From Sthenelais limicola (taxonomy: Eukaryota; Annelida; Polychaeta; Phyllodocida; Sigalionidae), in assembly GCA_942159475.1 (NCBI GenBank), contig OW804098.1, forward strand, positions 7,992,773-8,056,772: a stretch of DNA of 64,000 nt, written 5' to 3'. A program made the translations under genes and the position numbers. This document shows, piece after piece, positions 7,734 through 19,346 of this stretch. The notes beneath the pieces are model-generated. The model saw only the letters and a program-made list of their open reading frames with translations. It made no database searches and was not told the DNA's origin. Position 1 is the stretch's first letter; every line of letters starts with the position of its first letter.

Positions 7734-8015
7734 ATCTACAAAATGGTCCACACTGAGCCAATAGTGTTGTGTGGGAGGATCTCATGGCTGTGCACTACAC
7801 ACGGTGACAAGCAACCTCTAGAAGAAATGCCAAAGAGCTCCTTATACCCTTACGAATCGACGAAAAAAACATTAGGCTACTGCTTTGTAACCCAAAAGGA
7901 ATACACATTTATATATTATGTGTTATTATATATTGGGCTGTATATCGAGATATAGGTTGACGTTATGAATATTTGATGGACGGGGACGTACTCGTAGATG
8001 ACCAGTCGAATATAT
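7734..8015. other. Spacer between MITEs
   Basis: A 70-codon frame is present but lacks any recognisable feature. Not called as a gene. Confidence 0.4.
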
Positions 8016-8251
8016 GGGTCAGATTTTCAGAAAATGTACAATTAGCAGCACTACACATTTAGGAACTTTTACTAAATAACGCTGAAAAATGACGAATACC
8101 AGGACTATCTGAGTATATTTGGTATCAGATCGATTTAACGTATCATTTCTGTTAGGTTAAACTGCATTTTGAAGCTTATTTTTGTCTTAAATGTGGGTTA
8201 TTTGAGAGGATTGGTGAAGGCGATATTGTACATTTTGAGAAAGCTTGACCC
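8016..8251 (+). mobile_element. M1 MITE, subfamily b
   Basis: Both TIRs present. The right TIR is degraded (CATTTTGAGAAAGCTTGACCC). Confidence 0.8.
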
Positions 8252-8711
8252 ATGTGATGTATGGTGGTGACCTAGCCGCTGGTCAGTGATCTATGGTGTG
8301 GATGGCCTGAGTAATGGCCGCAGGCAGCGCTGATGGTCAGTGTCAACAGCTCATACGCTGGCCGCGGGGGGCGCTAGAAACCAGTTAAATCTCATTACTG
8401 GTCCATTCGTACACATCGTGGTATGCTGCCATAAGCGATGATAGCTGACTTATATTATATGCTTTATCTGGCGAGCTGCCTAGCATACGTACTCCTTGTC
8501 CACCGTATTTGGTAACAGGAAAACAGAACCGGACCCAGTATGTTTGCACCCTATTGTAGCCATGGCAACACAAGGATCTGATCACTCGTAAAGACAAGAA
8601 ACCAAAATTACCACATTTTGTGCCCATGTATGGTTTCCCAACTGTTTTTAATTAATTAATTAATTTAATTTAAGCAGACGACATTTCTCTCTTGAACTAC
8701 ATGCTGTATAT

Positions 8712-8946
8712 GGGTCAGATTTTCAGAAAATGTACAATTGGCAGCTCTACACATTTAGTAAATTCTGCTAAATTAAGCTGAAATGTGGTCAATACTAGGT
8801 AAATTCGAGTATATTTGGCATTGCATTGATTCTAGCAATCTGTTTGGTTAGGTTGAACTGTATTTTGAACTTCACTTTCGTCTAAATTTTGGGTTATTTG
8901 AGAGGATTGGCGAAGGTGAATTGGACATTTTCTGAAAATCTGACCC
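8712..8946 (+). mobile_element. M1 MITE, subfamily a, full 235 bp
   Basis: Complete TIRs GGGTCAG..CTGACCC. It lies in unit 1 of the tandem duplication. Confidence 0.85.
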
Positions 8947-9170
8947 ATTTGGTAACAGGAAAACAGAACAGGATCTGATCACTCGTAGACAAGAAACCAA
9001 AATTACCACATTGTGTGCCCATGTATGGTTTCCCAACTATATATATGTTTTTAATCGTCGGCAAAACGCGAATTAAATGCGATCCGACGCAAAACGCACA
9101 GGAATTCACCATTAATCGTTTTTAATTTAAGCAGACGACATTTCTCTCTTGAACTATACATTTTGTATAT

Positions 9171-9399
9171 GGGTCAGATTTTCAGAACAATTAGCAGCTC
9201 GTCACATTTAGTAAAATATGCTAAATTAGGCTGAAAAATGATAAATACCAGGTATATCTGAGTATATTTGGTATTATGTTGATTCAAAATATCTGTTGTT
9301 CTATATAAACCAGTATTGTGAAGCTCATTTCTGTCTTAAATTTGGGTTATTTGAGAGGATTGGTGAAGGCGAATTGTACATTTTCTGAAAATCTGTCCC
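9171..9399 (+). mobile_element. M1 MITE, subfamily b
   Basis: It lies in unit 2 of the duplication. The left TIR has lost a few bases after TTTTCAG, and the right end is CTGTCCC. Confidence 0.8.
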
Positions 9400-9895
9400 A
9401 TATATGTTAGGGTGGGGGATTGTGTTTCCCGCCAGACCTCTCATTTAGGCCCTATTTTATACAATTGATGATGATCACGATGCAAGGGATAGTTTTTAGA
9501 CGTAGAGCCAAGCCCTCGCCTTAATACGGCCCTATTTATTATTAAACCAAGACAAATCCATTGGAGGCCGAGTCTATGAATTACACCTACTACTACATGA
9601 CATCGATACATCATCTTAACATCACTCAAGCATTCATGATTATTTTATGATTGATCTGAGTGGCTGACTTTTGTAGAGGCTTTTATGTAATAAAAAAAGG
9701 GCATCAAGGATACAATTAATGTCAATTCCCAGAGGCCAGACATTTATCATCACACTAAATGTTGCTGCAGCGCGTCCTGGCCGTATTAATACCAAGTGGT
9801 CTCCTCAGTAATTAACTGATATTCCTCGACGACATCTTGAATTGGGATTACACATGCATTTCTTAGTAATATCTGTTCTGTATGTATGTATACAT
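9400..9895. other. Intergenic, nothing recognised
   Basis: No frame with family features, and no repeat I could match elsewhere in the window. Confidence 0.45.
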
Positions 9896-10110
9896 GGGTC
9901 AGATTTTCAGAAAATGTACAATTCGCCTTCACCAATCCTCTCAAATATATCCCATATTTAAGACAAAAAATGAGCTTCAAAATGCAGTTTAACATAACAG
10001 AACCAAATATACTCAGATATACCTGGTTTTCATCCTTTTTTAAGCCTAATTTAGGAGAATTTCCTAAATGTGTACAGCTGCTAATTGTACTTTTTCAGAA
10101 AATCTGACCC
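9896..10110 (-). mobile_element. M1 MITE, subfamily b, inverted, slightly shortened
   Basis: Reads AATTCGCCTTCACCAATCC after the left TIR, the reverse orientation. It lacks about 20 bp in the middle. Confidence 0.82.
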
Positions 10111-10116
10111 ATATAT

Positions 10117-10529
10117 GTGAGGTGTTCCAGGAAAATGAGTCACAAGTCGCAAAATTGATATTTTTCAAAGGGTTATTTTTTCACAAGATCTCGTGATTGA
10201 AATGTTCTGATTTTTAGAGGGTCTTGCCCTTGTAGTCATATGTATCTATGTAACAAATTTCAGGACATTGTATCAAACATATCCTTGCGTTTTGAAGGCC
10301 TTCGTAGGGAGTATAGGCCTATTTAGTTACTTTGCTGGTAATGACGCATCCAGAAACATTGCAAACCTTCTTTTTTTTCAAACATAAAAATATCAAACTT
10401 AGAATATAGAAATACTTATTAGGTGCCCTAGTGTTTACTATCATTAGAATCAGCTTGATCTCTTTTTAAATATGATATCTCAAAATGCATATTTTGCGAC
10501 TTATGACTCATTTTCCTAAAACACATCAC
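10117..10529. mobile_element. M2 TIR element (413 bp)
   Basis: Terminal inverted repeats of about 39 bp start GTGAGGTGTTCCAGGAAAAT. The right end is the reverse complement with a few changes. Flanked by TATAT on both sides and wedged between two M1 copies. Non-coding. A solo end of the same family is at 37737. Confidence 0.8.
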
Positions 10530-10537
10530 ATATATAT

Positions 10538-10772
10538 GGGTCAGATTTTCAGAATATGCACAATCTACATTTCTACACATCTCTCAAATTCTGCTAAATT
10601 AGAGTGAAATATGATAAATACCAGGTATATCTGAGTGTATTCTGTATTGTATTCATTCAATAAATCTGTCTGGTTCTGTTAATCTGTATTTTGAACCTGA
10701 GTTTCGTCTAAAATTGGGGTTATTTGAGAGGATTGGTGAAGGCCAATTGTACATTTTCTGGCGATTTCACCC
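10538..10772 (+). mobile_element. M1 MITE, subfamily c
   Basis: Subfamily c has ATTCATTCAATAAATCTG in the middle and a changed right end (GGCGATTTCACCC). Confidence 0.82.
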
Positions 10773-11484
10773 ATATGCGTATATAGATTGAATTGACAAA
10801 ATGCAGATATGCTTGAAATGTGTTTGATTTGTAGGAGGATTAAGCAGCTCCTCAATCATAGTGCATAAACCGGTGCAGGACTAAAGGCTAAGGGGAAACA
10901 GGTGAAGCTGTCAAATATTGAGGGCCGTTAATAACACAAACGTGCGAGAGCTTTATAAACGCATTTACATTTCACCTCTTGGGGCTTAAGTAGACGGGAG
11001 GTGAAGGGGGCAGCAGTAGTCCTAGAGGAAGACAAGCAGCAGGAGAAGCTCTCTCTCTCTCTCTCTCTGGCTTTCTCCGGCCTCTACTCCTTCGTGAGCA
11101 GTTCCAGAGATGGAGGACGAGTAGGAGGAGGAGTAGGAGGAGGAGAACCGTTGCTACCTTTGCCACTGTGGTGGCAGTGTCATGCAGGTAGTATTCCTGC
11201 TCAGTCTTGCTCCTGATGAGCAGTAGGTGGCTGTCTCCAGGCCCAGCTGATGGTGTGCTACTACTAGTCCCTTCTGTAGTAATATTGCCACATGTAGCAG
11301 TAGGTAGTATAGGGGACAGTCTGCAGCATATAGGAGGATTTACCCACCGACAAGGAAGAGGAGGAGGAGGGGGAGTTTGAGCAATGGCAGACATCAAAGG
11401 CCAAGTAATTATGGTAAATAATCACGGCCCAGTGCCTCATTATTCTTACCACTATTCCGCATGCAGCCAATACGTGTTGATTGA
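10773..11484. other. Intergenic with CAG/GGA-rich low complexity
   Basis: Triplet-rich tracts (GGAGGA, CAGTAG, CTCTCTCT) produce overlapping open frames on both strands with no family features. Not treated as genes. Confidence 0.5.
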
Positions 11485-12070
11485 TAAATTAAAGGCGGAG
11501 TAGCAGTAGTAGTATTGTGATGCTGGTGTAGGTACAATACGTGTACATTTGGGTCAGATCTTCAGAAAATTTACAATTCGTCTTCACCAATCCTCTCAAA
11601 TAACTCACATTTAAGACACAAATGAGCTTCAAAATACAGTTTAACATAACAGAATTGATACATTAAATCAATGCGACACCAAATATACTCAGATATACCC
11701 GGTATTCATCTTTTTTCAGCCTAATTTAGGAGAATTTGCTTAATGTGTAGAGCTGCTAATTGTACATTTTCTGACGATCTGACCCATAATCGCCTGTTCT
11801 TGGGTGTTATTGGGCGGCGAGTTGTTGGTCATGAAGAAGAGGATGAGAGAGAGCTGCTCACCTGGTTTTACTAGTATTACGAGTAGGGACGTAATTGATA
11901 CATTAAAGGCGGTTTAGGAGTAGTATTGTGATGCTGGTGTAGTTACAATACGTGTATATAATCGCCTGTTGTTGGGTGTTGGGCGGCGAGTTGGTCATGT
12001 AGAAGAAGAGGATGAGAGAGAGCTGCTCCTCTCACCTGGCTTTACTAGTATTAATACAAGTATAAGGGAC
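11485..12070 (+). repeat. Tandem duplication with one filled and one empty M1 site
   Basis: The motifs TTGATAAATTAAAGGCGG, AGTATTGTGATGCTGGTGTA, CAATACGTGTA, TAATCGCCTGTT, TTGGGTGTT and GAGAGAGCTGCTC occur in order twice: once across 11485-11880 (interrupted by the M1 element at 11551-11785) and once uninterrupted across about 11890-12060. Confidence 0.8.
11551..11785 (-). mobile_element. M1 MITE, subfamily b, inverted, 235 bp
   Basis: Complete ends. The second copy of the surrounding duplication lacks it and so shows the pre-insertion site. Confidence 0.85.
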
Positions 12071-12617
12071 GACTGGCTGCTGTCTCTCAGGAGGCGTAGG
12101 AGGAGGAGGAGGAGGGCACTGCTGTGCATCATCTGTGGTGGCTGCAGTAGTAGTGTGCCACCATCCCCCACCACAGCCCATAGCAGGCAGTGGCGAGACA
12201 CAACAGGGCTGCCACTACTGCCACTACGTCTCCCCATAGGCCATGCAAGATCTCAGTGCCTCAGTCCATACGAGTGACAGACAGGCAGAGGATGCGAAAG
12301 TGGAGGGACCTACCTATTGTATATACGCAATATAGCCTGATCCTCCTCAATAGTGCACCTGCAGACTTCACCAGGATTTATATAGCTTTGTTTCACCGCA
12401 CCATGCAGTAGGACGTATGTACCGTTTGTACCGTTTGTTCATTGTCAGGTGTAATTATATCAGTGTTGTTTTAGGTGACCAATGTATAGGACTATGGGAT
12501 GAAGGTGGCTGTATAGTGTTATGTTATTATGCGATGCAATTACGAATAATTGATATTATGCTCATTCGAAGGATAGACGCGGGCGTATAAAGTAGGCGTA
12601 AAGAGATGAACATGTAT
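12071..12617. other. Intergenic, GGA/CAG-rich then AT-rich
   Basis: A 102-codon frame (11969-12277) is arginine/serine-rich from AGGAGG repeats and is judged non-coding. Confidence 0.45.
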
Positions 12618-12852
12618 GGGTGAGATTTTCAGAAAATGTGCAATTGGCAGCTGTACACATTTAGGAAATTCTGCTAAATTAAGCTGAAATTCGGTCAATA
12701 CTAGGTAAATTCGATTATACTCGGCATTGCATTGATTCTAGCAATCGGTTTGGTTAGGTTGAACTGTATTTTGAACTGTATTTTCGTACGAAAATTGGGT
12801 TATTTGAGAAGATTGGCGAAGTTGAATTGTACATTTTCTGAAAATCTGACCC
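12618..12852 (+). mobile_element. M1 MITE, subfamily a, 235 bp
   Basis: Left end mutated to GGGTGAG, right end CTGACCC. Only 6 bp (GTATAT) separate it from the next copy. Confidence 0.84.
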
Positions 12853-12858
12853 GTATAT

Positions 12859-13092
12859 GGGTGAAATCGCCAGAAAATGTACAATTGGCCTTCACCAATC
12901 CTCTCAAATAACCCCAATTTTAGACGAAACTCAGGTTCAAAATACAGATTAACAGAACCAGACAGATTTATTGAATGAATACAATGCAGAATATACTCAG
13001 ATATACCTAGTATTTATCATATTTCACTCTGATTTAGCAGAAATTGAGAGATGTGTAGAAATGTAGAAATGCATTTTCTGAAAATCTGACCC
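12859..13092 (-). mobile_element. M1 MITE, subfamily c, inverted
   Basis: Left end GGGTGAAATCGCC matches the aberrant right end of the subfamily c copy at 10538. Inserted directly beside the preceding copy. Confidence 0.82.
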
Positions 13093-13392
13093 GTATATAT
13101 CGAGTATAGAGAACGTGAAGCGATACTTGGGAGGTGTATGTTGGGTCGCATATAAGTCTCGCCCCTGAGGCGAATGTTAATTGAATTGGAAAGGACACTA
13201 GCGTTTCTTGAATCGAGACATGCCTGTTCAATTTGGCATTCACATAAAGAAGGGGACGCGGTGATTAGTTATGTCTGAAAACAAGTATCTTCTCCGCGTC
13301 TCATGGAAGATAATAATTCATACAGAAGGACGTGAACATGGTCAGGGAGACAGAAATAGGGGGAAAGCAGAAGAACATATTAATGCCGTTAT
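13093..13392. other. Spacer, nothing recognised
   Basis: No gene or repeat supported. Confidence 0.4.
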
Positions 13393-13627
13393 GGGTAAGA
13401 TTTTCAGAAAATGTACAATTGGCAGCTCTAGACATTTAGGAAATTCTGCTGAATTGGGCTTAAAATTTATGAATATCGGGTATATCTGAGTATATTTGGT
13501 GCCGCGTTGATTTAAAGTATCAGTTCTGTTATGTTAAACTGCATTTTGAAGCACATTTTTGTCTAAAATGTGGGTTATTTGAGATGATTGGTGAAGGCGA
13601 GATGTCCATTTTCTGAAAATCTGACTC
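13393..13627 (+). mobile_element. M1 MITE, subfamily b
   Basis: Left end GGGTAAG, right end CTGACTC; both are single-base variants. Confidence 0.82.
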
Positions 13628-14571
13628 CTATATGCTACGATAGCACGAACTTTTGCTAAGATAAGCAGAAACTATACTAAGCTATAAAATTAAATGAAAC
13701 TTAATTAAAGGGTATATTTGATTTGAAAATTGTTTATTCATCATTAAAGATACATTATTGCGAAATAAATGTGACAAAAAGGTCGACAAACTTATGGAGT
13801 TAAATTCCATGTATTCCCGCTGTTATACCTTTACTAGAGAAGAAAATATAGGAAAGTTTCGTGGATTTGGAAATGGTGTAAGAGTAGTCATTTTACAGGG
13901 CCTCGCCTCGAGTTTCCTGCAGTTATCCATACAGTTAGGTCCAGACACCCACATTCCTCGATTCCACATCCAGCGATAAGCTTAACCGCAAGGCTAAGAC
14001 TAAGGCTAAAGTGTTAATGACTCCCTGAAACTATAGGTGACCACAACTGCCTTCTGAACCTGACTGCATACGAACGTACTGCATGTAAGATAAGTATACA
14101 TGATTGGTAAAATATCAATATCTCAGGCCAGCATTTGAATATTTCTAATGAGTTGTATTTATTGAGACATGTCCCTCCGTCCCATCTAATTTCTAATGAT
14201 AGTTATTTCGATAACAAAACTGACAAAGCCGACCCAGATGTGATGGGGTCGCGGGCTGAGGGATATAAAACGAGAAAATCAAAATGTCTTTGGCAAATGG
14301 TCATTCCATTGTCTGACTGACTGGTGCAATATGACATATCGATGTAAGTCAATGATTTACCAGCTATACTACATGGCCCCGCAGTAATGGACTGGACTTT
14401 TGCCAACCACAAATGGACGACCGTGGTCTAATCACGGGTGGTAATGTGCCAGATTGGAATTTAAATTGACCACACATGTCCAAGTCACAATGTCTACCAT
14501 CAGGCGGAAGAGGGGCATTAGAGCAGACAGTTTTGAAATTTAATATAAAGCATCATGCACATACTTCAATA
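13628..14571. other. Intergenic, nothing recognised
   Basis: Only frames under 75 codons without family features. Confidence 0.45.
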
Positions 14572-14800
14572 CAGTCTAGGCCCAAAGCTGAGGGAGTCCC
14601 TTCAAACGAAGGGACAGCCTCTCGCCTCAAACCGTGAAGTGCCATTATAATTCTATTAAGACCGCAAAATGTCATTATATTCCCATTAAAACGCCGAGTC
14701 CTAGGCGAGGAACCGATTGGCGAAGTAGGCTGACATACCATTCTTATCTGATATGAGGGTTTGGACCTAGAGTGTGATCTGAGGGTTTGGACCTAGAGTG
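14572..14800 (+). mobile_element. M4 TIR element
   Basis: Starts CAGTCTAGGCCCAAA and ends TTTGGACCTAGAGTG (inverted ends). The final 26 bp (ATCTGAGGGTTTGGACCTAG and on) is tandemly doubled. A second copy lies at 18534-18747. Confidence 0.75.
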
Positions 14801-14956
14801 AATATACGACATTAATTTAAAGAAGTGGTAGCTAGCATCTCTCCCCTTGTTGGTATTTTTATTATAATTAGTAAAGCTTTTTTGCCCCGTGCACCTGGCA
14901 GGAAAAAGAGCAGACGTATGATACATCCAATGTGCGATGTAACAATGCGTTCACAT

Positions 14957-15191
14957 GGGTCAAATCTTCAGAAAATGTACAATTAGCAGCTCTACACACT
15001 TAAGAACTTCTCCTAAATTAGGGTGAAAAATGACGAATACCAGGTCTATCTGAGTATATTTGGTATAACATTGATTTAAAGTATCAGTTCTGTTATGTTA
15101 AACTGCATTTTGAAGCTCATTTTTGTCTTAAATGTGGGTTATTTGAGAGGATTGGTGAAGGCCAATTGTACATTTTCTGAAAATCTGACCC
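14957..15191 (+). mobile_element. M1 MITE, subfamily b, 235 bp
   Basis: Left end GGGTCAAATCTTCAG, right end intact. Confidence 0.84.
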
Positions 15192-15321
15192 ACACATATA
15201 CCCGCGGCTATGAAGGGTTGGCAAAGCCAAGTAGAGCGGATGTGAAACGTCCTGATTTGGTATAGCGGTGGCGAAATGAACAATACAATATAATATTTGA
15301 CAGCAGCGTTATTGAGTATAT

Positions 15322-15556
15322 GGGTCAGATTTTCAGAAAATGTACAATTCACCTTCACCATTCGTCTCAAATAACCCACATTTCAGACAGAAACAAAGTT
15401 CAAAACACAGTTCAACCTAACCAAACAGATTGATAGAATCAATGCAATGCCGAATATACTAGAATTTACCTAGTATTGACCAAATTGCAGCCTAATTTAG
15501 CAGAATGTACTAAATGTGTACAGCTCCCAATTGTACATTTTCTGAAAATCTGACCC
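15322..15556 (-). mobile_element. M1 MITE, subfamily a, inverted, 235 bp
   Basis: Both TIRs intact. Confidence 0.84.
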
Positions 15557-15896
15557 GTATTTGTGGCCACGCCGGGTTCTACCAGTTGACACACTCGATA
15601 GTAGCAAAGCCAGAAATGTGTCACAATGAAGATTTCCGACGTCACCCATGCCAAGTCGGTTATATGCAGCTCGTAATATTTGCTTATGTCAATATGACAT
15701 TTAATATGCCAAGTCGCGGTAAAGATTTTTGTCTGAGGGATAAATTGGTGTGAGTATTTGGAGCAATGATAAGTGCCTTGGCCAACAGAAGCAATAAAGT
15801 GGTTTGGAGTGTGAGAAAATTCTGTATGATAAAGCCTAAAGTTGACGTTGAAGTATTAATTCTCATTTATTATTTCTGTTTGTCATGGCTGTATAC
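15557..15896. other. Spacer, nothing recognised
   Basis: No gene or repeat supported. Confidence 0.4.
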
Positions 15897-16126
15897 GGGT
15901 CAGATTTTCAGAAAATGTACAATTCGCCTTCACCAATCCTCCTCTCAAATAACCCACATTTAAGACACAAATGAGCTTCAAAATGTTGTTTAACATAAGA
16001 GAACTGCTACTTTAAATCAATGCGACACCAAATATACTCAGATATACCCCAAACTTCTAATTTTTTTTAGCAGAAATTAGTAAATATATAGAGCTGCCAA
16101 CTGTACATTTTCTAAACATCTGACCT
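15897..16126 (-). mobile_element. M1 MITE, subfamily b, inverted
   Basis: Left end GGGTCAG, right end degraded (CTGACCT). Confidence 0.82.
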
Positions 16127-16243
16127 ATACATGTGTTATTCAATGTAGAGTATACATTCGTTTAAGTATATATTAATAATGCCTGTATACCTATAGCCAT
16201 TCATTGTCAGTAAAGAAAGAATGGAATTTCTTCATTGTAATAA

Positions 16244-16481
16244 GGGTCAGATTTTCAGAAAATGTACAATTCGCCTTCACCAATCTTCTCAAATAACCCA
16301 CATTTAAGACAGAAAATCAGGTTCAAAATACAGTTTAACATAACCAGACAGATTTATTGAATGAATACAATACGGAATACACTCAGATATACCTAGTATT
16401 TATCATTTTTTTACTCTAATTTAGTAGAAATTGAGAGATATGTAGCAATGTATATTGTGCATTTTCTGAAAAATCTGATCC
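16244..16481 (-). mobile_element. M1 MITE, subfamily c, inverted
   Basis: Contains TTATTGAATGAATACAAT (c-type middle). Right end CTGATCC. Confidence 0.82.
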
Positions 16482-16731
16482 ATGAATTGAGTTATAATGC
16501 CGTTCACACTTCAGGTGTTCAACGCTTCTTGTGCATTTTCCCTTCCGGTGAGGAAACATAATTATTTCTCAGTAAAAAGCGGATTGACATTAGGCTGTCT
16601 TGAACAGGTGATGGTTCTATAGGCAATTTAACAAAACGCTTCTCTCGCTGCAATTACAAAACTGGGCCGTTTCCATTTATGGACTCGTAAGTAGCTACAC
16701 TTGGCCAGGGTTATAGTAGTGGGGTGTATTA
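16482..16731. other. Spacer, nothing recognised
   Basis: No gene or repeat supported. Confidence 0.35.
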
Positions 16732-16965
16732 GGGTCAGGTTTTCAGAAAATGTACAATTCACCTTCACCAATCTTTTCAAATAACCCAAATTTCAGACGA
16801 AAATAAAGTTCAAATACAGTTCAACCTAACCAAACAGATTGCTAGAATCAATGCAATGCCAAATATACTCGAATTTACCTAGTATTGACCAAATTTCAGC
16901 TTATTTTAACAGAATTTACTAAATGTGTACAGCTGCCAATTGTACATTTTCTGAAAATCTGACCC
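16732..16965 (-). mobile_element. M1 MITE, subfamily a, inverted
   Basis: Left end GGGTCAGGTTTTCAG. Right end intact. Confidence 0.84.
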
Positions 16966-17210
16966 TAGTAGGAGGGTGTATTAAGCCTCGACCCAAGCAT
17001 CCTAGCCCTCCCCAGCTCATCTTTTGTGTCAAGATGACAGTGTGTGAAATAGCTATGTCAACACAATGAAGCAACCCCTTAAAGAGACTGGGTGGTTTGT
17101 GTACAAGGAGTCTCTCCAGCCCAAACCCAAAAGCTTCCTATCCACATGGTCCCCATCGTAACCCCAACCCTCCTCCTCTGCCACCCCCGGAAGCAGAGCC
17201 TTTAGTTCAA

Positions 17211-17445
17211 GGGTTAGATTTTCAGAAAATGTACAATTGGCAGCTGTACACATTTAGTAAATTCTGCTAAATTAGGCTGCAATTTAGTCAATACTAGGTA
17301 AATTCGAGTATATTCAGCATTGGATTGATTCTAGCAATCTGTTTGGTTAGGTTGAACTGTATTTTGAACTTTATTTTCGTCTAACATTAGGGTCATTTGA
17401 GAAGATTGGCGAAGTTGAATTGTACATTTTCTGAAAATCTGACCC
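17211..17445 (+). mobile_element. M1 MITE, subfamily a, 235 bp
   Basis: Left end GGGTTAG, right end intact. Confidence 0.84.
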
Positions 17446-17752
17446 CTGTTCGCTGAAATTGGTGTTTAGCTGAGAAGAGGCAGGAGTGGGTTTTGGAGAG
17501 AGGTTGGGTGGTTGGGTGAATGGCCCACGAGGGAGGGCTTTATCAGAGGCCTGTCGCTTTCTGGGGGCTTTACAGTACTTTACAGGGGCAGATTTGTACA
17601 GGTATTGTATGGTTTGATCCCCCGCCTGGCCCCTACTCTAGACCTTTACACCTAACCTGTCACGCCGACTGACAAGTCCGCATATTCTCTCCACGTGAAG
17701 ATGGGGCGAAGTGGGGACGAGAGTCGGCGGGACAAGTCAATACAACAATATA
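17446..17752. other. Spacer, nothing recognised
   Basis: GC-richer than its surroundings; no gene supported. Confidence 0.4.
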
Positions 17753-17987
17753 GGGTCAGATTTTCAGAAAATGTACAATTCGCCTTCACCAATCCTCTCA
17801 AATAACCCACATTTAAGACAAAAATGAGCTTCAAAATGGAGTTTAACATAACAGAACTGATACTTTAAATTAATGCGACACCAAATATACTCAGATATAC
17901 CCGGTATTCTTCATTTTTCAGCCTAATTTAGGAGACTTTACTAAATGTGTTGATCTGCCAGTTGTACATTTTCTGAAACTCTGACCC
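17753..17987 (-). mobile_element. M1 MITE, subfamily b, inverted, 235 bp
   Basis: Both ends intact. Confidence 0.85.
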
Positions 17988-18153
17988 AATAAAGTGACGA
18001 GAGGAGCCGGGGCGAGACACAAGGGTGTGCTAATTTGGGTGCTAATTATAATAGCACACGTTGACAAATCGGGCGTAGGATGACCTGTCAATAGGGCTGT
18101 TGATGTGCTGTGGGTTTTTAATCAATGCTCACTGAGTATTCAAATTACATCCA

Positions 18154-18514
18154 ATAGGGGAGTTGCATGTGCCACTGCGCATGTCTGTTACAGTGCATCA
18201 TGGGATGGATTCTATCAATTCTGATAAACAAATATTTGGAAACATTTTTATCGAAAATTGCAAAAATGTGTTCACCAATATCAGATCTTGTATAAATGAT
18301 ATATGAAAACCAAATGCATGATGGGAAAGATGGGGACTTGTGTTATGGTAACATGTATAACACATGGATATTGACATTAGAGAACTAATAAATACCCCAT
18401 GCTGAACATGGCATGTTTTCTAGAGATTTTAGACTTTAGATAGATTTTAGTACCATTAGTCCCATAATTCCATGCGAATCAAGGTTCAAAATGGTGGCTA
18501 TGCAAATCCCCTAT
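18154..18514 (+). mobile_element. M3 TIR element (about 361 bp)
   Basis: Begins ATAGGGGAGTTGCATG and ends with the near-inverse CTATGCAAATCCCCTAT. An inverted second copy is at 45626-45974, sharing GCATCATGGGATGGATTCT and ATGGTGGCTATGC-type stretches. Non-coding. Confidence 0.78.
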
Positions 18515-18533
18515 TAACACCAGGACTTATATA

Positions 18534-18747
18534 CAGTCTAGGCCCAAAGTTGAGACAGTCCCTTCAAACGAAGGGAAAACCTCTCACCTCAAACCGCAAA
18601 GTGCCATTATAATTCCATCAAGACCGCAAAATGTCATCATATTCCCATTAAAACGCCTAGTCCTAGGCCAGGAAACCGATTAGCGAACTAGGGGTCCAAT
18701 CACTGACATACCAGCCTTATCTGATCTGAGGGTTTGGACCTAGAGTG
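18534..18747 (+). mobile_element. M4 TIR element, second copy
   Basis: Same ends and interior (AAACCTCTCACCTCAAACCG, AAAACGCCTAGTCCTAGGC) as the copy at 14572, without the doubled tail. Only 19 bp after the M3 element. Confidence 0.75.
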
Positions 18748-18822
18748 TATAATACTTGTTGGTCTCAAAATACACATTCTCAACCCATCACCTATACATC
18801 GCCCAGCTTTATGTATATATAT

Positions 18823-19201
18823 GGGTGAAATTTTCATAAAAAATGCACAATTCACATTTAGAAACCCTCCCAAATAACCCAAATTTAATGCAAAAATGAG
18901 ACTCAAAACACAATTCAACATAACCAAACGCATCCTTTGAATCAACTCGATACCGAATGTACTCGGATATATAATGGTTGATTGCAATGTGCGACTCGCT
19001 GGGCAAAGGGTTGACAGGTACTTGTCATAAATAGAATTAAAAAATCTCCCACTTTTCCCTCCCCTTAAAGGGTTTAAGGAATCACGTGTCAACTACTTTT
19101 CGGACAGACTATACCTGGTTTTTATCATTTTTCAGTAAAATTTAACAGAATATACTCAATGTGTGGAGCTGCCAATTGTACACTTTCTGAAAATCTCACC
19201 C
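18823..19201 (-). mobile_element. M1 MITE, diverged, interrupted by an M5 fragment
   Basis: Left end GGGTGAAATTTTCAT, right end AATCTCACCC. The M1 sequence stops at GGATATA and resumes TATACCTGG after 138 bp of M5 sequence (18973-19110). Confidence 0.75.
18973..19110. mobile_element. M5 TIR element, truncated copy
   Basis: Shares the end GAATCACGTGTCAACTACTT and the interior GCGACTCGCTGGGCAAAG with the fuller copy at 47769. One end is missing. Confidence 0.7.
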
Positions 19202-19221
19202 ATATATATATATGTGTTAAC

Positions 19222-19346
19222 CCCTAGAATCAATGCAATGCCGAATATACTCGAATTTATCTAGTATTGACCAAATTGCAGCTTAATTTAGCAGAATTTA
19301 CTAAATGTGTACAGCTGCCAATTGTACATTTTCCGAAAATCTGACC
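19222..19346 (-). mobile_element. M1 MITE, truncated, subfamily a
   Basis: Only the part from TAGAATCAATGCAATGCC to the right TIR is present. Confidence 0.75.

Larger units (their letters stand above)
8508..9399 (+). repeat. Tandem duplication, two units each ending in an M1 MITE
   Basis: Unit 1 (8508-8946) and unit 2 (8947-9399) share TTTGGTAACAGGAAAACAGA, GGATCTGATCACTCGT, CCATGTATGGTTTCCCAACT and AGCAGACGACATTTCTCTC in the same order. Each then runs into an M1 element at the same site. The two M1 copies belong to different subfamilies (a then b). Confidence 0.8.

Noticed and set aside
10972..12277. Open frames of 100-140 codons on both strands
   Set aside because: Built on GGA/CAG/CT triplet tracts, with poly-Leu, poly-Arg and Pro runs and no conserved feature.
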